Origin: a bacterium
GTDB lineage: Bacteria > Lindowbacteria > 2-12-FULL-62-27
DNA length: 18,485 nucleotides
Direction: 5' to 3'
Assembly: GCA_016202645.1 (NCBI GenBank)
Contig: JACQOF010000035.1
Span: 1 to 18,485, forward strand
The notes under the pieces are model-generated. The model ran no database searches, was not told the origin of the DNA, and worked only from the letters and a program-made list of their open reading frames with translations. Shown here piece by piece: positions 7,394 to 14,557 of the stretch (positions are counted from its first letter, which is position 1; every line of letters starts with the position of its first letter). Position numbers and translations under genes: made by a program.

Positions 7394-8335
7394 TTAGTTG
7401 CCGGACGAAAAAATCTCCGTGCGCGGATGGAAGGCCGCCCAGGCGAACCAGAACGCGCGCACCACGGGAATGGGCCGGCCGGCGGAATCGTTTACCCGAA
7501 TCAGATCCGCGTCTTTATCATATTCGATCTCAAGGACGGTACCGCCGATGCGATCCTGGAATCGCCCCGGACCCGCGCGGATCCATCGGATGGGATAAGC
7601 CCTGGCACGGCCCCCGACCACGATTCCCGCCACGGGTTCTTTGGTCTGGAGCCTCTCGTCGCGATTGGATACCGGAAAATACAGAAGAGGGGAATAGGCA
7701 TACTCGCGGTAGGGACTTCGGCCGTAGTCCCTCATGTGCCCCGTTCGAGTGGAGAGGACTTTGCCGGACGGATAGCGCGCTTTGAAATCGGCAAAAGTAG
7801 TCTGATCGAGTGGGAGAAGCCGCAGAGTTTTCCCGCGCATCCGGCCGCTGACCGCCTTCATCATGATCTGCGACCAGAGACTCCCGGTTTCGCGGTCGTA
7901 CATGAGCACGTCGCTGTTATAAAGCAGACCCGACACGCCGAAGGTGAGGGGTTTGCCCTCGGCGCGCCGGTCGAATGCCATCCCCGTTCCACAGAGAGGG
8001 CAGAATGAAATGACGACCGGCACGCCGCCTACGATGTCGTTCACGATTTCATGCCAGTTCAGAATCCGGATCGGATAGGCCCGCGCGTCGCTGTCAATTT
8101 CAATCGACAGCACCCGGTCGGAAGGCGCCAGCCACGCCGCATCGGATGCGAGGTCGAACTCCGGCCGAAAAATCGCCGGAATCCCGTCCCGCCCCGGCCC
8201 GCCGGAGAGGATTTCGTTCGCCGGGATGTCCGTCTTGGACAGGTCGAATCCGTTCAGTGTGATCGCTTGCGCCGGATGGATCGCGGTCCATACCAAGGCG
8301 GCTGACATCAGATGTCGAACCCATACGTTTCTCAT
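7394..8335 (-). CDS. Exported DUF3179-domain protein
   Basis: This is a 313-residue protein with a signal peptide (MRNVWVRHLMSAALVWTAIHPAQA) followed by a full-length DUF3179 domain. Recognisable family blocks are RAYPIRILNWHEIVND, the Cys pair in FCPLCGTGMAFDR, SDVLMYDRETGSLWSQ, GRARAYPIRW and a C-terminal RAFWFAWAAFHP. The biochemical role of DUF3179 is unknown. The conserved CPLCGT suggests metal or redox chemistry, and its place in a redox gene block agrees with that. The ATG at 8335 has no Shine-Dalgarno, and the predicted transcript starts about four bases upstream, so it may be translated from an almost leaderless mRNA. It is separated from yceI by a Crp-type promoter and follows the Crp/Fnr gene by 71 bases. 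Confidence 0.9.
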   Translation of the reverse strand: MRNVWVRHLMSAALVWTAIHPAQAITLNGFDLSKTDIPANEILSGGPGRDGIPAIFRPEFDLASDAAWLAPSDRVLSIEIDSDARAYPIRILNWHEIVNDIVGGVPVVISFCPLCGTGMAFDRRAEGKPLTFGVSGLLYNSDVLMYDRETGSLWSQIMMKAVSGRMRGKTLRLLPLDQTTFADFKARYPSGKVLSTRTGHMRDYGRSPYREYAYSPLLYFPVSNRDERLQTKEPVAGIVVGGRARAYPIRWIRAGPGRFQDRIGGTVLEIEYDKDADLIRVNDSAGRPIPVVRAFWFAWAAFHPRTEIFSSGN

Positions 8336-8338
8336 GCC

Positions 8339-8387
8339 AGTGACAAGCCTAACAGGCAGGCAATGGCGGGGCGGTAAGGGAGATTAC
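8339..8387 (-). promoter_or_regulatory. Crp/Fnr-type site and promoter of the DUF3179 gene
   Basis: GTAA-N6-TTAC occurs at 8374-8387, sharing 13 of 14 bases with the site before yceI. Placing its centre at -41.5 predicts a start near 8339 and a -10 at 8351-8346, where TAGGCT is found (weak, but it keeps the TA and final T). The start would lie only four bases from the ATG. Two sites of identical sequence and geometry make chance unlikely. Confidence 0.5.
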
Positions 8388-8406
8388 AAAACGACGAAAA
8401 TAGAAC

Positions 8407-9096
8407 TTACGCGGTTTGGGACAGTTTTTGCCGGTTGAGGACGACGATCCGGCGGCCGTCGGTGTCGATGAGTTTTTTATCCCGGAACTGGCCCATGATG
8501 GCGCTGGTGGTTTCGCGGGTGGAGCCGATCAGCTCGGCCATCTCCTGATGCGTCAGTTTCAGGCCGATCTCGATGCCGCCGCGGGCCTCTTTGCCGTAAT
8601 CGCCGGCCAGACGGATTAAAAGTTCGGCGAGGCGCGCCGGAACGGATTTGAGCAGGAGCGACTGCAACCGGGTCTCGACTCTCTTCAACCGAAATCCCAT
8701 CAGCTTGGTAATCCGCATCACCAGCGCCGGCCGGCGATCCAAAAACATCAGAAACCGGTCTTTCGACGCGACGCATACATGCACGGGCGTCAGCGCCTCC
8801 GCCATCGTGTCCCGTTCCGCGTCCGGCCCCGTGATCGAGGCCTCGCCGAAAATTTCTCCGGGATTGAGGATGTCGAGCGTCAGTTTTTTCCCGTCCGGCG
8901 TGAGCTGGGAAATTTTGACATTTCCCTCCTTCAGAAGAAATATCGAATCGGACGGATCGCCCGGAAAATAGAGAACCTCTTTGGCCGGAAAGGAGGACAT
9001 GGTGGTCATGTCGGCCATCATTTGCATTTCCTCGCGCGTCATCTCGGAAAAGAGATTGATCCGTTTCAGGTACCAGAACTTCGTGAGTTCAGCCAC
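8407..9096 (-). CDS. Crp/Fnr-family transcriptional regulator
   Basis: This is a 229-residue regulator with an N-terminal cyclic-nucleotide-binding-type beta roll (about 12-125: VLYFPGDPSDSIFLLKEGNVKIS, LDILNPGEIFGEASI), a long dimerisation helix (RRPALVMRITKLMGFRLKRVETRLQSLL) and a winged helix-turn-helix with recognition helix LTHQEMAELIGSTRETTSAIMG. It has no Fnr-type cysteine cluster, so it is not an Fe-S oxygen sensor of the Fnr kind; its effector is unknown. The recognition helix keeps Arg-Glu of Crp (RETVG) but lacks the second Arg, fitting a half-site other than TGTGA, perhaps the GTAA palindromes seen nearby. I chose the GTG at 9096 because an extended -10 puts the transcript start at 9098, which excludes the TTG at 9102. 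It is divergent from the thioredoxin/Msr operon. Confidence 0.92.
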   Translation of the reverse strand: MAELTKFWYLKRINLFSEMTREEMQMMADMTTMSSFPAKEVLYFPGDPSDSIFLLKEGNVKISQLTPDGKKLTLDILNPGEIFGEASITGPDAERDTMAEALTPVHVCVASKDRFLMFLDRRPALVMRITKLMGFRLKRVETRLQSLLLKSVPARLAELLIRLAGDYGKEARGGIEIGLKLTHQEMAELIGSTRETTSAIMGQFRDKKLIDTDGRRIVVLNRQKLSQTA

Positions 9097-9097
9097 T

Positions 9098-9133
9098 GGC
9101 AACTCTTATAGCAACATGCACATTTTCTCGCAA
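9098..9133 (-). promoter_or_regulatory. Sigma70-type promoter of the Crp/Fnr gene
   Basis: On the minus strand TTGCGA (9133-9128) and TATAAG (9110-9105) are separated by 17 bases, with an extended -10 TG one base before the -10. The predicted start at 9098 leaves only two bases before the GTG at 9096, a near-leaderless mRNA. Confidence 0.55.
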
Positions 9134-9173
9134 CGGTTCCGCTTTAAAGATGATTTCCCCGGCCTGTAAAAGA

Positions 9174-9189
9174 TGGTATATAGATGGAG
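9174..9189 (+). promoter_or_regulatory. Extended -10 promoter of the Trx/Msr operon
   Basis: TGG-TATATA (9174-9182) is an extended -10 element; the -35 region (TTTCCC at 9154-9159) is poor. The predicted start is 9189, exactly the G of an in-frame GTG that begins a good signal peptide. The upstream ATG at 9150 would then lie outside the transcript. Confidence 0.45.
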
Positions 9190-10286
9190 TGGACGGGAGA
9201 GCGAAATGGACGCGGGTTTATCCCTGGATGGCGGCGGTGGCGGCGATGAGCATGGCTCTGTGTGAACAGATTCCCGCGGTCGCGGATCATCCCCGGGAAC
9301 TTGGCCGGGTGTCCTGGGAGCGGGACTTCGGACGCGGCGCGGACCGCGCGCGTTCGGAAAAGAAACCAATCCTGATGTTGTTTCAGGAAGTGCCGGGGTG
9401 CGCCACGTGCGTCGGCTACGGTCAGATGGTCTTGAGCCATCCGCTGGTTGTTGAAGCGATCGAGTCGCTGTTTGTGCCGGTGGCCATATATAATAATGGA
9501 GGGGGCGAGGACGCCGCGACCCTCAAAAAGTTCCGCGAACCGGCGTGGAACAACCCGGTTGTTCGGATCGTGTCAACCGAAGGCAGCGAGATTGCGCCGC
9601 GGCTGGCCGGGGATTATTCGATCAGAGGGCTTTTGTCGGCCATGTCCACAGCCCTGCGCAAACTCAACCGGCCCATCCCGCCGTATCTTCAGCTTCTTGC
9701 CGAAGAATACGGCGCGGCCAGGACCGAGCGCGGGACATTTGCGATGGCGTGTTTCTGGGCCGGCGAGGGCCGTCTGGGATCTCTGCCCGGCGTCCTTTCG
9801 ACTCGGCCCGGATTTTCCGGCGGGCATGAGGTCGTCGAGGTCGTGTTCAACCCCGGGACGATTCCCTACGACAAACTGGTCAGCGCCGCAAAATCGCAGG
9901 GATGCGCCCTGCGCGTCTTCGCCGAAAACGACGGCCAGCGCCAAATCGCCTCCGAGATCGTCGGCCGCGGCGCGGTCGAGCCGGCCGGAACAGTCCGACC
10001 CGACGCCGAGCCCAAGTATTATCTCTCGCAGACGCCGTTAAAATTCGTCCCCCTGTCAGCCACGCAGTCCGCGCGCGTCAACGCGGCGATCGGGATGGGC
10101 TTAAATCCCGACAGGTTTTTGTCGCCCCGGCAGATCGACCTCTGGGCCGTCGTCCAGCGGTATCCGAACGCCGGGTGGAAAAGTAAGATTGGCGCGCCGG
10201 ACATCGCGCGCGCCTGGGACGAGGTCATGCAAATCGCGGCGCGGGCGTTGACGGGGAAGGAAAAGCAGGTCAGCATACTGCGATGA
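9189..10286 (+). CDS. Exported thioredoxin-fold / MsrA-like fusion protein
   Basis: This protein of about 365 residues is in two parts. After a signal peptide ([21 protein letters not shown]) comes a thioredoxin-like domain, [23 protein letters not shown], with a CATC redox pair. The second part resembles peptide methionine sulfoxide reductase [20 protein letters not shown], then [19 protein letters not shown] and [13 protein letters not shown]. It keeps the catalytic-type Cys of CFW but lacks the usual THR/HRE and DP-LD segments of full MsrA. It may supply electrons to, or work with, the MsrB-MsrA enzyme encoded next, with which it overlaps by ATGA. The GTG at 9189 was chosen over the ATG at 9150, because the longer form gives a 26-residue lead before the hydrophobic core and starts upstream of the likely promoter. 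The start remains uncertain and no Shine-Dalgarno is seen. Confidence 0.78.
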   Translation: MDGRAKWTRVYPWMAAVAAMSMALCEQIPAVADHPRELGRVSWERDFGRGADRARSEKKPILMLFQEVPGCATCVGYGQMVLSHPLVVEAIESLFVPVAIYNNGGGEDAATLKKFREPAWNNPVVRIVSTEGSEIAPRLAGDYSIRGLLSAMSTALRKLNRPIPPYLQLLAEEYGAARTERGTFAMACFWAGEGRLGSLPGVLSTRPGFSGGHEVVEVVFNPGTIPYDKLVSAAKSQGCALRVFAENDGQRQIASEIVGRGAVEPAGTVRPDAEPKYYLSQTPLKFVPLSATQSARVNAAIGMGLNPDRFLSPRQIDLWAVVQRYPNAGWKSKIGAPDIARAWDEVMQIAARALTGKEKQVSILR

Positions 10287-11341
10287 AGCCATTCGTTGGA
10301 ATTCTGGCCCTGATGTTCATTGCAGTCCATCTGACGCCATCGGAGGGAAGGGACATGAAAAATTTCAGCAAGCCCGACAAGGTGGAACTCAAGAAGAAGC
10401 TCACGCCTCTCCAATACGAAGTCACCCAGGAGGAGGGCACGGAGCGGCCGTTTGCGAATGAATACTGGAACGAAAAGCGCGAGGGCATTTACGTCGACGT
10501 CGTCTCCGGCGAGCCGCTCTTTTCCTCGACCGACAAGTACGACTCCAAAACCGGCTGGCCGAGTTTCATGCGGCCTCTCGTCAAGGAGAACATTATGGAA
10601 AAACAGGACCGCAAATTATTCGTCTCCAGGACCGAAATCCGAAGCCGACACGCCAACAGCCACCTCGGCCATGTTTTCGACGACGGCCCCGCGCCCACCG
10701 GCCTGCGATACTGCATGAACTCCGCGGCCATGCGGTTTATTCCGAAGGAGAATCTGGCCAAAGAGGGTTACGCCGAATTTCTTCCGGTGTTCTCCTCCGC
10801 CGTGTCGGCCATGAAAACGGCGAAGGCTGTTTTCGCCGGCGGCTGTTTCTGGTGCATGGAACCGCCGTTTGACGCGCTGAAGGAAAAAGGCGTCCTCGAA
10901 ACCGTCGTCGGCTACACCGGCGGCCGCGGCGCGAACCCCACCTATGAGGAGATCTCGGGCGGCGGGACGGGCCACCGGGAAGCGATCGAAATCACGTACG
11001 ATCCCGCGAAAATCTCCTACGCGGATCTGCTTTCCGTCTTCTGGAAAAACATCGACCCCCTCGACGGCGCCGGGCAGTTTTGCGACAAGGGCGAGCAGTA
11101 CACCGGCGCGGTTTTTTATCTGGACGACGGGCAAAAAAAACAGGCGGAGAAATCCCTGGGCGAGATCAAAAGCCAAATCCGGGAAAAAGGCCGGATCGCG
11201 ACGGCGATCCTTCCCGCCGCTCCGTTCTATCCGGCGGAGGATTATCATCAGGACTACTACGTGAAAAATCCGCTCCGATACAAATTTTATCGGTATAACT
11301 GCGGCAGAGACGGGCGGCTTAAGGCAGTGTGGGGACCATGA
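10283..11341 (+). CDS. msrBA: Exported methionine sulfoxide reductase MsrB-MsrA fusion
   Basis: This 352-residue bifunctional enzyme reduces Met-R-O (MsrB half) and Met-S-O (MsrA half). The MsrB domain (about 38-165) has [25 protein letters not shown] and catalytic Cys144 in RYCMNS. The zinc-site cysteine pairs are absent ([13 protein letters not shown]), typical of the metal-free class. The MsrA domain (about 180-345) has [11 protein letters not shown] with Cys188, [23 protein letters not shown] and EDYHQDYY, and a C-terminal Cys in YNCGRDG as a possible resolving residue. The leading [17 protein letters not shown] is a signal or anchor, so it acts in the envelope. The order resembles secreted Msr fusions such as PilB, with the thioredoxin module in the separate upstream gene. 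The start overlaps the previous stop (ATGA). Confidence 0.95.
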   Translation: MKPFVGILALMFIAVHLTPSEGRDMKNFSKPDKVELKKKLTPLQYEVTQEEGTERPFANEYWNEKREGIYVDVVSGEPLFSSTDKYDSKTGWPSFMRPLVKENIMEKQDRKLFVSRTEIRSRHANSHLGHVFDDGPAPTGLRYCMNSAAMRFIPKENLAKEGYAEFLPVFSSAVSAMKTAKAVFAGGCFWCMEPPFDALKEKGVLETVVGYTGGRGANPTYEEISGGGTGHREAIEITYDPAKISYADLLSVFWKNIDPLDGAGQFCDKGEQYTGAVFYLDDGQKKQAEKSLGEIKSQIREKGRIATAILPAAPFYPAEDYHQDYYVKNPLRYKFYRYNCGRDGRLKAVWGP

Positions 11342-11994
11342 AACGCGGGAGACATTGGAATCATCCGCTGTTGAAGGCGGTTGGCGTGCTGGCCGCCGTG
11401 ATGATCTGGGCAGGCACGGAGAGCTTCGCCGGGGAACAGGCGCGGAAGCCCGTCCCTGAGGCGAAGATCCTCAAAGTTTCCGGCGAGGCGCGGGCGGACG
11501 GAAAAACCGTCAAGGCCGGCGATACCCTCCGTGCGGGCGACCGCGTCGAAACCGACCGTTCTGACAACTCCTTTGTGGACATCCAATTTGAAAACGATAG
11601 AGTCGTCCGCCTGAAAAACGGCGGGATGGTTCTGGCCGATCTCTCCGACCGGTTCGTCCTGCGCCTCGACCGGGGCAAAATTTTCGCCCATGCGGGCACG
11701 CTTGCGGCGCGGCAGTCCTTCAAAATCCAGACTCCGTCGGCGGTCGCCGGCGTTCGCGGCACGAAGTTCATGATGGAAGCCGCCCCGGACAAGACGTACC
11801 TTTGCGTGTGCGAAGGCAAAGTCTGGGCGAAGAAAAAAGGCCTGGCGGGCATGATGGGCGGAGAGATCGTCCTCGGCGCGGGCGAAGACGCCCATATCAA
11901 ACCCAAAGAAAAATTGCCGCCGCCGGTGGAAAGCCCGATGATGGTGAAAATGACGTGGGACGAATTTGCGGACATGGGATTCGCTAAAGATTGA
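11338..11994 (+). CDS. Exported FecR-domain protein
   Basis: This is a 218-residue protein with a signal peptide ([32 protein letters not shown]) and a FecR-type domain: [26 protein letters not shown], then [13 protein letters not shown], and [20 protein letters not shown]. FecR domains act as periplasmic signal or ligand-sensing modules. This one lacks the membrane-spanning anti-sigma part, and no sigma factor gene is adjacent, so it is better read as a stand-alone envelope FecR-domain protein. The ATG at 11338 was chosen because it overlaps the MsrBA stop by ATGA; the GTG at 11329 only lengthens it by three residues. It is the last of three coupled genes and converges with the vapC-like gene 13 bases away. 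Confidence 0.88.
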   Translation: MKRGRHWNHPLLKAVGVLAAVMIWAGTESFAGEQARKPVPEAKILKVSGEARADGKTVKAGDTLRAGDRVETDRSDNSFVDIQFENDRVVRLKNGGMVLADLSDRFVLRLDRGKIFAHAGTLAARQSFKIQTPSAVAGVRGTKFMMEAAPDKTYLCVCEGKVWAKKKGLAGMMGGEIVLGAGEDAHIKPKEKLPPPVESPMMVKMTWDEFADMGFAKD

Positions 11995-12007
11995 GGGGCA
12001 CGGTGTT

Positions 12008-12394
12008 TCACCATTCGCAACGGACGGGGTATTGCCGGATCAATGGGTCGGGGGTGAGAATGACGCATCCCTCGACGATGGCTTGGCAGACGAGCATCCG
12101 GTCGAAAGGATCTTTATGAAGCCCTGGCAGGCGGGCCAGCCGGAGCACCGCTTCCTCGGAAATCGCCAGCGCCGATAGTCCATACGCGCGGCGGCGGGCC
12201 GGAAGAAAGTCATCCGGCGGTTCGGGAAGGACGAGTTTTTTTGCGCCATGCTTGACCACGATTTCCCACTCGGAAGCGGCGCTCAACCACACTTCATTAC
12301 CGGCGTCTTGAAAACAATCGCGGGCCGCGGCTGACAAATTTTTATCGTCCGAGGCGATCCACAAAAACGCGCAGGTATCGAGCAGAATCTTCAA
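12008..12394 (-). CDS. vapC: VapC-type PIN-domain toxin
   Basis: This is a 128-residue PIN ribonuclease with acidic catalytic residues Asp6 (LLDTCAFLW), Glu42 (SEWEIVVKHG), Asp95 and Asp98 (HKDPFDRMLVCQA) and a late Asp in TPDPLIRQY. Size and motif order match the WIASDD...HKDPFDR subfamily that pairs with Phd/VapB antitoxins. Its start overlaps the antitoxin stop by ATGA, the standard toxin-antitoxin arrangement. The expected activity is cleavage of RNA (tRNA or rRNA) when the antitoxin is degraded; the target is unknown. Confidence 0.92.
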   Translation of the reverse strand: MKILLDTCAFLWIASDDKNLSAAARDCFQDAGNEVWLSAASEWEIVVKHGAKKLVLPEPPDDFLPARRRAYGLSALAISEEAVLRLARLPGLHKDPFDRMLVCQAIVEGCVILTPDPLIRQYPVRCEW

Positions 12395-12636
12395 GATTCC
12401 CCGCCGTTGAAAAGATTGACGAGGTCTGGGGGAAGCGGGTCGTAAAAGGATTTTGGGATCCGGATTTTTCCCTTGTCGAGCCCCACCGGGCGCCGCCGCG
12501 CGGGCGGTTGCGGGACCGGCCGGATCTCCGCGATGGGGACGTTTCGGCGGCAGATGAGAATCGTCTCGCCTTTCTGGACCCGCTTCATGTACCGCGACAG
12601 ATGCGTCTTGGCGGCATGCATATTCAACTTCACCAT
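12391..12636 (-). CDS. vapB: Phd/YefM-type antitoxin
   Basis: This 81-residue antitoxin has an N-terminal Phd/YefM fold (MVKLNMHAAKTHLSRYMKRVQKGETILICRRNVPIAEIRPV) for dimerisation and operator binding. A basic/proline linker and a C-terminal segment (KIRIPKSFYDPLPPDLVNLFNG) probably wrap the toxin. It lies directly upstream of the PIN toxin gene with a 4-base overlap. No Shine-Dalgarno precedes the ATG at 12636; a strong promoter predicts transcription starting on that very A. Confidence 0.9.
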   Translation of the reverse strand: MVKLNMHAAKTHLSRYMKRVQKGETILICRRNVPIAEIRPVPQPPARRRPVGLDKGKIRIPKSFYDPLPPDLVNLFNGGES

Positions 12637-12671
12637 GACTGTATTGTAGACTAATTAGTGAATCAAGTCAA
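12636..12671 (-). promoter_or_regulatory. Toxin-antitoxin promoter with embedded operator
   Basis: On the minus strand TTGACT (12671-12666), 17 bases, then TACAAT (12648-12643) form a near-consensus sigma70 promoter. The predicted start is 12636, the A of the antitoxin ATG (leaderless). A perfect palindrome ACTAATTAGT (12650-12659) fills the spacer and is the likely site of autorepression by the antitoxin/toxin complex. Confidence 0.72.
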
Positions 12672-12703
12672 ATGGCCGGCATTTCCATGGACATTTCCAG
12701 GGG

Positions 12704-14557
12704 CTATCCGTACAGGATGCTCTGCATCTGCTCCGAAAAAATCCAGGCGAGGGTCAGCCATTGAAAGGCGAGGGGGGCGGCCGGGTCTGACGTTCGGCGG
12801 TGGAGCAGGAGGGACGCGGCCTGCTGGTAGAGCACAAACGCGAACCATCTGGCGCGGGAGGGATTGAAGTCCGGATTCAGCGCCGAAAGACCAATATGGA
12901 TCAGGGCGTAGAATGCCAGTGTCACCAGACCGCTGTGGACCGCATGTTTCCAGTCCCGGCCCAAAAAGGGGACGAGGAGAAGTTCCCCGGAACAGAAAAC
13001 GAACGGCAGGATAATGACAGCCGCCGCCAGGAAGGCCAGAGACTGCCGGAAGGCGCCCGCGGCGTTCATCGGGTTGATTTCAGGAAGGAATATCACGAGA
13101 AAATAGAGCACGGCCGACAGTCCGGCCGCCATCCGGGTCCGCTTGACGAAACCCCACAATCTTCCGAGAACTTCAGCGCCCCTGAAGAGGGAAACGAGGA
13201 GGATGATGACCCCCGTCAGGGAAATCATCAAAGGCAGGGCCGACAGCGTATCGACGTGAATCGGCCGTGCGATAAAGACGGCCGGCAAAACGGAGATGAA
13301 GAGGGCGATCCTGCAGGGCGCCGCGCCGGACGCGGGGGCGGCCGGGAACGTCTGAAGCGATCGGCCGAATCCGGACAGAAAAGCAACGAGAAACGGAACA
13401 GCCAGGATGGCCAGAGAAACCGCCAAGACATGGGCGCGCGGCCGATATCTGGGGTGCGGGGATTCCTCGAAGAATCCGTAAATATGGTAGGCGGACGGCG
13501 CGATTTTAGCGTTGAGATTTTTTTCCATCTCCTCGCGGCACCGCATCCCGAGAAACGCATCGAGAAATCCCCGGAGGCCTAGAAGATTGGCCAAGTGGGA
13601 GGTCAGGCCGGACGTCACAATCAGCGCGGATCGGGGGGATGATGAATGAATGAGGCGCGCGTAATGTTTTTGCGACTGGCAGGAAAAAAACCCGAGCAAT
13701 ACCGGGGGAGCGGCGCGGGCTCCCAAGGCGGCGGCCATTTCCGCCGCCAGAGGGCGATGAAGAAAAGTCGTCAAACCCTCCCTGGAAAAAAATCCACGCG
13801 GCCTGAACCCGGGCCCCGTCCCATACCGCGAGTGGCCCAGATACAGGACGACATCATCCCGCCTCAAGGCGTCCAAGTACGCCTCCGTCACCGCCCGTGA
13901 ATGATCTTCCTGCCTCCCGGCCCGCTCCGAGTCATTCTCCCCGATCGAGCTGTTGTAAATGTTCAGGACCACCCGCCCCCTTCGCATACTGAGGGTAACC
14001 GGATGGCCAGGCGCCGGGGGATGATCTTCATTTGTTTCTTTGAAACCGCACGCCCGCGACGGCCCGGCGCAGTCCTTTTTCAAGTGATCCACAAGGGCGG
14101 ACCTGAACGCCCCGTCCATCACGAGATCCGATCCCATCGAATTCATGAATCCGAGGAAAATCGAAAGGGTCAGGGTATCCCGGGCCTGAAGATACCCGTA
14201 CGCGGCGGCGCATTCCGAATCGAATTCCTGAACCGCCTCAGGCCCGGCCGCGCGGCGGTCAAGTTCAAACGCGACGGCATCCCGGATGGATTTGAAGCTG
14301 TCCGGCTCGGCGCCGAGGACGACGGATGGAAGGGACAGCATTGCCGCGGACAGCATGAGAATGCCGGCAAGCTGGTTGAGATACTCGGTGAAGAACCCGT
14401 GCGCGCTTGAACGGGGAGCTTCCTCAGACGCTTGAAACTGCAAACTCCGATTCGGAAAATGTGTCCAAAAATTGCTGAATGCTAACAGATCGCGGTCCCA
14501 CCCGGCCGTTTGAAGGGCGGGGGTGATCAGGGTTCTACAGGTGTCGGCTTCGTTCAT
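12704..14557 (-). CDS. Polytopic membrane protein with periplasmic caspase-like His/Cys motifs; N-terminus carries an HsdR remnant
   Basis: This 617-codon frame has three parts. Residues 1-23 match the start of type I restriction HsdR subunits, and residues 24-60 are unrecognised. From ATG68 (14356) a signal peptide (MLSAAMLSLPSVVLGAEPD) begins what is probably the real gene. Residues about 85-345 form a soluble domain with VVLYLGHSRYGTGPGF (His242) and VLLGFFSCQSQKHY (Cys293). The spacing and the hydrophobic strand before each match the His-Cys dyad of caspase/C25-like peptidases; this is a motif reading, not a proven assignment. The C-terminal half (about 378-610) has seven or eight transmembrane helices. 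No exact family is recognised. The frame overlaps the AlbA_2 gene stop by ATGA, but translation from 14557 would bury the signal peptide, so the start at 14356 is preferred biologically. Confidence 0.7.
   Translation of the reverse strand: MNEADTCRTLITPALQTAGWDRDLLAFSNFWTHFPNRSLQFQASEEAPRSSAHGFFTEYLNQLAGILMLSAAMLSLPSVVLGAEPDSFKSIRDAVAFELDRRAAGPEAVQEFDSECAAAYGYLQARDTLTLSIFLGFMNSMGSDLVMDGAFRSALVDHLKKDCAGPSRACGFKETNEDHPPAPGHPVTLSMRRGRVVLNIYNSSIGENDSERAGRQEDHSRAVTEAYLDALRRDDVVLYLGHSRYGTGPGFRPRGFFSREGLTTFLHRPLAAEMAAALGARAAPPVLLGFFSCQSQKHYARLIHSSSPRSALIVTSGLTSHLANLLGLRGFLDAFLGMRCREEMEKNLNAKIAPSAYHIYGFFEESPHPRYRPRAHVLAVSLAILAVPFLVAFLSGFGRSLQTFPAAPASGAAPCRIALFISVLPAVFIARPIHVDTLSALPLMISLTGVIILLVSLFRGAEVLGRLWGFVKRTRMAAGLSAVLYFLVIFLPEINPMNAAGAFRQSLAFLAAAVIILPFVFCSGELLLVPFLGRDWKHAVHSGLVTLAFYALIHIGLSALNPDFNPSRARWFAFVLYQQAASLLLHRRTSDPAAPLAFQWLTLAWIFSEQMQSILYG
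14489..14557 (-). pseudogene. hsdR: Remnant of type I restriction endonuclease subunit R (first ~23 codons)
   Basis: The codons MNEADTCRTLITPALQTAGW are typical of the N-terminus of EcoEI-type HsdR proteins. The similarity stops after about residue 23 and the frame continues into unrelated sequence. The ATG overlaps the stop of the AlbA_2-type gene by ATGA, as expected if an intact hsdR once followed it. No hsdM or hsdS is present in the window. Recognition is from memory of the family. Confidence 0.55.

Noticed and set aside
8407-9096. Fnr-type oxygen sensor assignment
   Set aside because: The N-terminal cysteine cluster needed for an Fe-S centre is absent; only one cysteine is visible in the protein.
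11338-11994. FecR as part of a FecI/FecR sigma-factor signalling set
   Set aside because: No sigma factor or TonB-dependent receptor gene lies nearby, and the protein has a cleavable signal rather than an anti-sigma domain plus a membrane helix.
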